64,000 nt of DNA from Dipteris shenzhenensis (lineage: Eukaryota; Polypodiophyta; Polypodiopsida; Gleicheniales): assembly GCA_047967505.1 (NCBI GenBank), contig CM106541.1, one strand, 5' to 3'. The notes beneath the pieces were generated by a model. It saw nothing but the letters and a program-made list of their open reading frames with translations. It had not been told where the DNA came from and did not search any database. The position numbers and the translations under genes were made by a program. Below are positions 55,332 through 64,000 of the stretch, piece by piece (the stretch's first letter is position 1; each line of letters starts with the position of its first letter).

Positions 55332-58300
55332 ATGCGTGCTTCTCTTAAATGTTTTTCCTATAATATACAGGGCCTCTGCAACCAGAATAAATGGAGGCTT
55401 CTCTGGCATTATATAAATACAACTCATCCGGATGTTGTATGTCTCCAAGAGCATAATCAGCATTTTTTTGCTGGACAGCATGGGTTTTTTTCAGGATATG
55501 ATATATTCTATTCAGGATCGGAACAATTCTCTGGGCTGTGCATTTTAGCCAGACAACATGATCTGCAACCCTTGATAGCATATAATGATCTAGGTGGACG
55601 ATGGATGATTATCCAATGTATGATCAATGGAGAGATTTTTGAAATAGGATCTTTGTATGCCTCTCAAAATTCAGCTTCCAGAGCTCAAATGTGGAACTCC
55701 ATAAAGCAATATCCTTGGTCCTCTAATGCTCTACTTTGTGGTGATTTCAACAATTCTCCTCACTGGAAGGACAATACCACGCATAAATCACATATGCTGC
55801 CCTCTGAAATCCAGCAATGGGAACACATGACATTATCACTTCGATTTGCAGATTTATGGACAACAACTCATCCTTCAGTGATGGGATTTACATATCATCA
55901 TAATGCTTTTACAGATTAGTGGGCCAGGCTTGATAGATTTTATCTCATTCATGCTCAGCAATATGATGAATATACATGTCAGATGTGGACTGATTATTCA
56001 CAACAATTATCTGATCACACTCCACTTTGGCTCACCCTTTCTTTTGGTATGCCTCTGGATGACTTGCAGCTCTCTTCAGTCAGAAATTTACAAGTTAATC
56101 AATTCTATCTTTCTCACGAAAAATTTCAGCATATGATCAGACTGGCTTGCAGGCCATTGCTATCCCATGCTCAGGAGGATCTGGAATTTGCTTGGATCTC
56201 TTTCATACATCGTATTCAAAATGTCATCAAGGAATATGGAAGATGGTACTTGGCAGAAACCAGACAGCATATCCAGTGGGCAAAATCATACAAGCAGTAT
56301 CTTGTACAGATTAGTCATCAAAGATCTCTATCTGATTCTGAGCAGCATTTATTATCTTGTGCTTCCTCTATAATTGATGCCAATGACAAACGCAAGCTGT
56401 CTAAATGGTAGATTAGGGCCAGAGTTAAACCTATGCTAGATAAGGGCTGTTCCTCTAAATCTTTTTTCCGGAACTTACATGCACACAGACAAAGCCAATC
56501 TATCATGAGGGTAAGGAAATCAGATGGTCTCTGGACCCAGTCTCTCTCTCAGCTTGAAAAACAATGTCTGGATCATTTTCAGCTCCTTTATTCTCAACCA
56601 TTTTCTTCTGCACCTCAGGTCGCATTGGCTCGTAACAGATTTACTGAGCTTGTTTCTCCCATTGTCTCCCTGCAAAAAGCCTCAATGCTGGAAATGTCTT
56701 TTTCAGATGATGAATTGGATGAAGCCCTTAAGCATTTGGGTAAACATAAATCCCCTGGCTGGGATGGTCTGACGGTTGAGTTTTTCGAAGCCTTTTGGCC
56801 AGAAATGAAGGGTCCAATTCTGCAGTTTATTAATGCAGCATGGCAGCACCAACATCTTCCCTCAGCTTGGAAGCATGGTCTGGTTAAGCTTGTGCCCAAA
56901 AAGATTCTTTGTGAGACTATGGATGACTGGAGACCAATTACTTTGATGCCGGTGATATACAAACTGATTGCCAAAATGTTGGTACATCGGATAAAGGATA
57001 TCCTTCATGATGGACTTCATCCCAGGCAATATGGTTTTGTTCCAAGACGGCACATACATGACAATATCACTAACACTCTTATCGCAATGGAATATGCTAA
57101 ATATTCAGATCAAGATGTGTTGGTCATGCAGGTGGATGTGGCGAAGGCGTTTGATACAGTACAGTGGGATTATGTCTCTCAAATCATGCAAAAACTTGGT
57201 TTTGGGCCAAAGCTATCTAATGTCATATATTGGCTTTATTCAAATTCTACTGCACAATGCTTTATAGGGAAACATTTGTCTGAGTCTTGGACTCTCTAAC
57301 GTTCGGTTCGACAAGGATGTCCTCTCAGTGCCTTGCTTTATGCCATCGCTTCACATCCTTTGCTTCTTTATATGGATCACATGGTTGATACTGGACAGCT
57401 AGAGGGGCTTCAGATTTCTGGTTCACGACCCTTCATAGTGCAGGCCTATGCAGATGATTCATTCTTCATGCTAAAGAACAGTCCATTGGAGATTCGCCTC
57501 TTGATGGATACCCTTTCAGATTTTGGGTTGGCAGCTGGTCTTAAAATTAATTTTCAGAAATCAAAACTCTTGCCTCTCAAGCTTTGTGATTGGCATGCTA
57601 TTCTGTGGCCAGGCCAGATTATTCAACCGGAAAATATAGTAAGACATTTGGGTTATCCTATTGGCTGGAAAATCAGTAATAAGCAACAAATGTTGTGGGT
57701 GTTCAACAAAATTCAGGACAAATTACAATATTGGAAGATTTCCACATGGCCTCTGCATGTACGGCTTCGAATTGTCCAGTCTATTGTTCTAGCTTATGTC
57801 CAGTTCTACCTTCCTCTATTACATTGGTCATCTCGAGATCTCTCATCTTTTATGTCTCAAGCCATGGAGATTTTTTGGAAAACCAAGCTTCATAAAAAAG
57901 CTTTACGGTTGCTCAAAATGGACTTGCTTTGCTCACCCAGAATGCATGGTGGTTTGAATATAATAAACATCAAATATCATGTGTTGGCAAGAAAGATCAC
58001 TATGCTCAAAACATTCTTTCAACAAGAGCAGCCTTGGTCTATTATGCTAGCAATTTTGTGTGGTCAGATGCGCACACATGCTTATGGACATTGGATAGTA
58101 GATCCATCGGAAGTAGTACTTGGAAAATTTCAAGGTAAAATCCCTGGTTGTCCATTTTCTAATTCCTTGATTCAGGATTGGAAGCAAGTACTCTCTCACA
58201 TCAAATGATCTCCTCATCCTGCTTCTCTAGCATCATCACTCAGATTGGAGAGTATTCATTGGAGTGCTGTGTTTTCCTCTCCCCTTGCTGTTCAACAACC

Positions 58301-59153
58301 CATCAGAGCTTACAATCTTATGAAAATGGGTATCCGGTTCATTGATGACGTTGTAGATATGCAAGGAAATATTCTCCTTTTTCCAGCAGCATGTAGACAA
58401 TACAACCTGGCAATGCATCATAGACCTATTTGGAAAGCTATTGCTGATCTCCTACTTCCTCTGGTTCCGATTCCGACATTGAATGGCAGTGACAGGCTTC
58501 AAGATTGGCACCTTCAGTCTTCAAGTCCAAGCATTTCTTCTAAGCCTTTGCAGTCATTGACATCTATACAGGCTTATAGATTAATATTACCTTCTCCTTG
58601 GATTGCCCATCATGCTAATTCTTTATGGCATCTGAACAAATCATTAGCCTGGTGGAAAGGAAGATTGCAAATGATATGGAAGTTGAAAATGCCATTGAAG
58701 CAAAGACTATTCCTATGGAGATGTATTGTTGGTATTCTCCCAGTGGGAGTGAAATTGGCTAAACGACGAATAGCTTCACCTCTCTGTCCAAGATGTCACC
58801 TTGCATCGAAGAGTATTCCGCATTTATTGTGGTTTTGTTCATATTCCAGAGACCTTCTAGATAGAATCTCCTATTTTTTATCTCTCAGATTTCCAGCACA
58901 CAGGTTCTACAGGTTTTTCTGGATGTATGGCAAACTATCAGCTTCTTTGTCACAATATTCTCTCTTCTTCCACTGGATCAGATACTGGGCCTTATGGACC
59001 CTCTGGCTGCAGCGCATCCAAGCATATCTGAATTCTCCTCTTCAGCATCCTTATGAGTTTTTCAATGCCTCATTAAGGCAGTCTTTATATGATGCCTTAC
59101 ATGAGGAAGATTTGGATGTTTCTTGTATTCAACTTTTCTTTTACTGTTTCTGA
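55332..59153 (+). pseudogene. LINE C ORF2, full length with four stop codons
   Basis: Codes for about 1273 residues in one frame. Endonuclease: Asn11 (YNIQG), Glu40 (LQEH), GDFNN at 137-141, YHHN, SDH at 227-229. RT from about residue 480: LVPKKILCETMDDWRPITLM, QVDVAKAFDTVQWDYV near 600, YADD at 706-709. zf-RVT near 1120-1175 (CPRCHLASKSIPHLLWFC). Stops: TAG at 55917 (Tyr in LINE A), TAG at 56409 (Gln in A), TAA at 57297 (Glu in D), TGA at 58206 (Trp in D). All catalytic motifs survive, so the element died recently. Confidence 0.93.
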
Positions 59154-59374
59154 TGGATAGGGCTGTAGCTCTATTTTGAGCACGGCCTGGATGTAAATGA
59201 ATGTTTTATAATATAAGTATCTTGGTTTTACAAAAAAAAAAAGTGTGTGTGTGTGTGTGTGTGGAGGAGTGTGTGAGCAGGTTGAGAGGAGCTGAGGAGC
59301 ACGATCGTGCAATCTCTGCGAGCTTGTCACAGTCCGGCGCTCTCCAGTCACCGTCGTGACTTTTGCACGGTTTC

Positions 59375-59765
59375 CCGTACAGATCGTACGATGTTTCCGT
59401 ACAGGTCCTAGCCTGCCTCAGCTGCCCCGTACAGGCCCACATCCTCTGCTGCTCTTCCATACCGTTTGTACAATCCCCTAGGTGTGTGTGCGTTGCTTAC
59501 GTTGTGTAACTGCGATCTCGGTGAGGTGTACGTCGATTTGTGTTTTGTCCTCGCCAGGAAACCTGCGTAGCCCTGTCCGTACATCTGTACGGTCGCCGTA
59601 CGGCGTCCGTACGTTTTTCGTCTTTTAGTACACTAGTATGTCGTCCGTACAGGCCAGCCTTCCCGTACCACCGTACAGTCAGGCTTTTCTCTGTGCAGAC
59701 CGTATATCCCTCCGTACAGCTCAACATCGTCTGTACAATCTCGTACTTCCTGCCGTACAGGTTTG
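59375..59765 (+). promoter_or_regulatory. GTAC-rich 5' leader of LINE D
   Basis: About 18 GTAC cores in 390 bp, the densest LINE leader here; CCGTACATCTGTACGGTCGC near 59578 parallels LINE A. Confidence 0.65.
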
Positions 59766-59961
59766 GGGCTTTTTGCTCTGGTGTTTTCCCTAACAGTCCT
59801 GTGCCAAAATCTTACCTTTCCTTCTGCTATCTCTTCACCAGCTATACTCTTCTTCTCCTCTCTTGTGGGCTCCCTGTGGATATCTCTTTGGGACTGGTTT
59901 TTTTGGCTTCCACTACCCTTTTACAGGTCTTTCATTTCTGAGCTCCCTTTCTTACAAAGTC

Positions 59962-61181
59962 ATGGCAGAATATTCATATGAAAAAATGTTTCAAAAGGAG
60001 CGCTCCGCTCCCTGCAAGAAGCAAAAGCAGGTTGAGGGTCAGCATGACCCGATGCATGATACTCTTGAGGCTCAACTGGTATATGATGTAATGCATGAAG
60101 GCTTTGCAGATACAAGGAAAGAGTGGAAAGACTCGGTTCCTTCAGTTGGCCTCATGGTTGAGGTCGATGAAATTGTGGATCCAGTCAGAGAATATGCTAA
60201 GAATGCAGTCATATTATTTTTTCCAGGCCGGATGCCACCCGCTGCAGAGATAGGCAACTAGTTGACATGCACATTGGCTGGCTCTTTTGTTCGTAAAGTA
60301 CACTATGCAGCCAGGGGCTTTTTTGAGGTTATCATGGTGGATGAGATCCACAGACAAATGCTTTTGGAACATTCACTTCTTTTTTTTGGGCAGCAAATGG
60401 TGCATGTTTTGCCATGGTCTCCCACAAGGGACTTTCAGGCTTTAATCCAACACAGATGCCCGGTTTGGGTTGAAGTTGTTGATTTCCCACAATGTATGGC
60501 CTCACTTCTGCTTTAGGTAAAGTGGTCTGCCCCCCACGGCCAAATGGCAACTCAAACAAATTTTGCATTCTCTGGGATACTGATAATCCCACACCGGACT
60601 CTTATTCAGTCACGGTGAATAATGTGAACATGGGAAGTGCTTTTTTTAAACTCAAATGGGGTTTATTTGCAGGGGCCTGTTTTGAGTGTAAAAAGTTTGG
60701 ACACATGGCTTCACAGTGTCCAATGAATTAACATAAAATGCCTCGTGCCACTTTGTCAGTTCACATGCCTACCAAAGATGCTCCTGCTCCAGTTGCCAAC
60801 AAAAATAAAAGCAGTAGACAGCCTTCTGGGAGTCAGGATAAAGGCAAAGCTCCAATGGCTCCCAATGGGAATCTCACTTCACATTCACCTCCTGCTATTC
60901 AATCCTCGACCAAAGGACAGCAACCTTCAACTGATGGCTGGCAAAGTCCAAGAAAAGTTATTTCTGCTCGAAGAATTCCACCCCCCCGCACTTGGAATGG
61001 TGCATCTTCTAGCGGAAATACCCCAGAGATAAATACAGGGATTGGGATTACATGGGCTGCAGTAACAGCCAACAGAACACTCTTCCCTGAAGAAGAGGTT
61101 GCTGCTTTGTTGTCTACTTCTCAGGCGGCCACTTCTTCTCAGGGGCGAGGCCTCGACCCTGAGATAGAAATGCAAGGCTGA
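59962..61181 (+). pseudogene. LINE D ORF1, two stops and a frameshift
   Basis: MAEYSYEKMFQKERSAPCKK at the start. TAG at 60259 replaces a Trp codon; the frame continues (GSFVRKVHYAARGFFEV, PVWVEVVDFP) to about 60510, where a deletion shifts it. The knuckle CFECKKFGHMASQC is in the new frame, followed by a TAA at 60729 and then 147 more codons to 61181 (FPEEEVAALLSTSQAATSS...EIEMQG). Subfamily of LINE E, distinct from A-C. Confidence 0.9.
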
Positions 61182-61237
61182 CCTCATAAATTTGGCTGCT
61201 GTACATAGTTGTTACATTACTATAAATATCTGTATAT

Positions 61238-64000
61238 ATGACTGCTTACATCAAATGTTTTACACTCAATGTCCAGGGCATGTGTGACAGTAGGAAATGG
61301 AAATCTGTGTGGCTGTACATCAACAGATTTCAGCCTGACATAGTGGCATTACAAGAACACAACCAACATATTTATGCAGGCAAGACAAGACACTACTGTG
61401 GATATGATATTTTCTATGCTGGGGAGCACTCTTTCTCAGGGGTTGTCCTTCTGATCAAACATGAGCTTCAACCAGTCATTGCTTTAAATGACAACAAAGG
61501 CAGATGGTTTGTTCTCCAATGCATTATTAGAGGAGAGGTGTTTGAATTTGCTTCAGTTTATGCACCTCAGTCCTCTAGAGAAAGAACTGCAATTTGGGAT
61601 GCCATGCAACAATATCCATGGAGATATCATGCCTACATATGTGGGGATTTCAATAATGCTCCACAACAGGGAGACAACACCTCCAGACATGACCATATGT
61701 TATCTCCTGAAAGACATGCATGGTCTCAACTACTTTTGCATCTGGATCTGGTTGACCTTTGGAAGGAATTGCAGCCTTTGTCACCGGGCTACACTTTTCA
61801 ACATAATGCTCTTTCCGCTTATCAGGCACGTCTGGATCGATGGTATAGTGTCGCTCCCCAACAAAATGGGGATTTTACATGCAAAATGTGGATTGACTAT
61901 GCCTTTGTGCATTCAGACCGTGCATTCAGACCATGCGCCATTATGGTTGCAGTTATCTTTTCATAATATGCCAGATGATCGATTGCCACAAAGGAGACAT
62001 CTAATCATAAACAATAGTTATTTGCAACATGCTGATTTCAAGGCAATGGTTGCTGAAGCAGCTCATTGTCTTTCCTCTAGCAGCCATATTCACGTTGATG
62101 GTGCCTGGGATTCTTTTATTTCTAAAATGCAAGTGGTGATTAGAGCTTATGGCAAGTCTTACATGAAGACTCTGAGGGAAACCATTGCTCAGGCCAAATC
62201 CACTTGTCAAGACCTCACAGAACTCAGTCATCATCGTTCGTTGTCCATGCATGAGCAAACAACACTATGCCAGGCCAAACATTGTCTTAAACAAAATGAT
62301 CACAGGAAACTGGTAAAATGGGAGACTAGAGCAAGACAAAGAGCCTTTACAGATAAAGGCTGCTCTTCCAAAGAATTTTTCAAAAGTTTACATCAGAGGA
62401 GGATCAAAACAGAAATTTGCAGAGTGCTTATGCCTGATGGATCATGGACTACTTCACGGGCACAGCTTGCTTCTGTTTGTGTGCATTATTTCTCTCAGCA
62501 ATTTGGCTCTGCAGCTCCTCCCTCGCAACAGATTTTGCTTGCACGAAATTTACTGTTGCAACATGTTTCTCCTATCATTTCCCCTACTTTAGCTTTGGAA
62601 TTGGAGGAACCCTTTACCGAGAGGGAACTGTCAAATGCGATCAAATCATGTGGCAGATGGAAATCTCCAGGATGGCATGGTTTAACAGTCGAGTTTTTTC
62701 TAGAATATTGGCCTATTTTGAAGCATTCATTGCTATATATGGTGAATGCTGCGTGGCAAAATCAGAAAATGCCAGACACATGGAAGAGAGGTCTTGTTAA
62801 ACTCCTTCCCAAAAAACAAATTTGTGAGTCTTTGGCAGACTGGAGACCTATCACTCTTATGCCCGTAATCTACAAAGTCACTACCAAAATGATTGTTGAT
62901 CGGCTAAAGGGGTTTTTACATGATGGGTTGCATCCTACTCAATATGGCTTTGTCCCGCGTAGGCATATCACAGATAACATTGCTAATGCCTACATTGGAA
63001 TTGAATATGCCAAATAATGCTTTATAGGGAAACATTTGTCTGAGTCTTGGACTCTCGAACGTTCGGTTCGACAAGAATGTCCTCTCAGTGCCTTGCTTTA
63101 TGCCATCGCTTCACATCCTTTGCTTCTTTATATGGATCACATGGTTGATACTGGACAGCTAGAGGGGCTTCAGATTTCTGGTTCACGACCCTTCATAGCG
63201 CAGGCCTATGCAGATGATTCATTCTTCATGCTAAAGAACAGTCCATCGGAGATTCGCCTCTTGATGGATACCCTTTCAGATTTTGGGTTGGCAGCTGGTC
63301 TTAAAATTAATTTTCAAAAATCAAAACTCTTGCCTCTCAAGCTTTGTGATTGGCATGCTATTCTGTGGCCAGGCCAGATTATTCAACCGGAAAATATAGT
63401 AAGACATTTGGGTTATCCTATTGGCTGGAAAATCAGTAATAAGCAACAAATGTTGTGGGTGTTCAACAAAATTCAGGACAAATTACAATATTGGAAGATT
63501 TCCACATGGCCTCTGCATGTACGGCTTCGAATTGTCCAGTCTATTGTTCTAGCTTATGTCCAGTTCTACCTTCCTCTATTACATTGGTCATCTCAAGATC
63601 TCTCATCTTTTATGTCTCAAGCCATGGAGATTTTTTGGAAAACCAAGCTCATAAAAAAGCTTTACGGTTGCTCAAAATGGACTTGCTTTGCTCACCCAGA
63701 ATGCATGGTGGTTTGAATATAATAAACATCAAATATCATGTGTTGGCAAGAAAGATCACGATGCTCAAAACATTCTTTCAACAAGAGCAGCCTTGGTCTA
63801 TTATGCTAGCAATTTTGTGTGGTCAGATGCGCACACATGCTTATGGACATTGGATAGTAGATCCATCGGAAGTAGTACTTGGAAAATTTCAAGGTAAAAT
63901 CCCTGGTTGTCCATTTTCTAATTCCTTGATTCAGGATTGGAAGCAAGTACTCTCTCACATCAAATGGTCTCCTCATCCTGCTTCTCTAGCATCATCACTC
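61238..64000 (+). pseudogene. LINE D ORF2, frameshifted and chimeric
   Basis: MTAYIKCFTLNVQGMCDSRKWK begins a complete endonuclease: NVQG, LQEHNQ, GDFNNAP, GYTFQHNA, ARLDRWY. A short duplication near 61915-61935 (CATTCAGACCGTG twice) breaks the frame just before SDHAPLW, and the rest runs in another frame to 63017. RT starts LLPKKQICESLADWRPITLM; the frame stops after IGIEYAK. At that point the sequence jumps to LINE-C-like text (CFIGKHLSESWTLERSVRQ). The segment with the first catalytic Asp (VDVAKAFD) is absent. AYADDSFFM is present near 63207. A one-base loss near 63651 follows. Confidence 0.92.

Larger units (their letters stand above)
53460..59242 (+). mobile_element. LINE C, L1-like, best preserved copy
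   Basis: Starts in (GT)n, ends in eleven A at 59232-59242. ORF1 is intact; ORF2 keeps one frame over its full length with four nonsense codons and no frameshift. ORF1 and ORF2 are 48 nt apart. Confidence 0.92.
59243..64000 (+). mobile_element. LINE D, L1-like, chimeric, runs off the window
   Basis: Starts with (GT)n after the tail of LINE C. Leader, ORF1 and the first half of ORF2 belong to the LINE E subfamily; from 63018 the sequence is about 99 percent identical to LINE C 57258 onward. The 3' end lies beyond 64000. Confidence 0.9.

Noticed and set aside
55332-59153. Stop-codon readthrough or U-to-C RNA editing rescuing LINE C ORF2
   Set aside because: The four stops replace Tyr, Gln, Glu and Trp codons. 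Only the TAG in place of Gln fits U-to-C editing, so ordinary decay is simpler.
1-64000. CRISPR arrays, tRNA or rRNA genes, bacterial operons
   Set aside because: No regularly spaced repeat-spacer structure, no recognisable tRNA cloverleaf or rRNA core, and the gene content is that of a plant nuclear genome.

Overview
The window looks like TE-dense nuclear DNA of a land plant. Evidence: L1-like LINEs whose ORF1 has a DUF4283-like domain plus a CCHC knuckle, zf-RVT at the ORF2 C-terminus, Copia-type LTR elements primed by the plant initiator tRNA-Met site TGGTATCAGAGC, and one spliced plant-like oxidoreductase gene. The style (huge repeat load, probably very large introns) would fit a fern or another large-genome plant, but the species cannot be fixed from the sequence.

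Layout. 1-3663: decayed L1-like ORF2. 3.7-7.3 kb: non-coding, diverged tandem repeats and purine-rich simple sequence. 7.3-21.7 kb: one LINE (E) broken by three clean insertions, each with a perfect 5-bp target duplication: a gag-only LTR element (TR-GAG1, 7386-10026) in the 5' leader, a full-length minus-strand Copia (11787-18059) between ORF1 and ORF2, and a second gag-only element (TR-GAG2, 18228-21028) inside the endonuclease domain. 24857-26952: a third small LTR element, minus strand, without gag. 27-31 kb: mostly anonymous, with a Copia RT relic. 31.4-36.8 kb: two 5'-truncated copies of another LINE family, each bounded by (TC)n; the second is split by a 2.7-kb non-coding insertion with a 12-bp target duplication. 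38846-39540 (minus): last two exons of a VAT1/quinone-oxidoreductase-like MDR gene, the only host-gene sequence recognised. 39.9-42.3 kb: minus-strand LINE 3' relics. 42.5-64 kb: four L1-like LINEs (A, B, C, D) head to tail, with poly(A)-(GT)n at each junction; D runs off the window.

How it fits together. The A-D array, LINE E and the minus-strand relics point to one LINE lineage that repeatedly lands at (GT)n next to earlier copies. Their 5' leaders are packed with GTAC (CCGTACAG-like) motifs, and the Copia leader carries the same kind of cluster. The gag-only elements share leader and pre-polypurine blocks, as expected of parasites mobilised in trans. Almost every coding region is broken; the intact ORFs of interest are TR-GAG1 gag (8531-9361), LINE C ORF1 (54087-55283) and the Copia RT-RNase H block. 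No tRNA, rRNA or CRISPR was seen.
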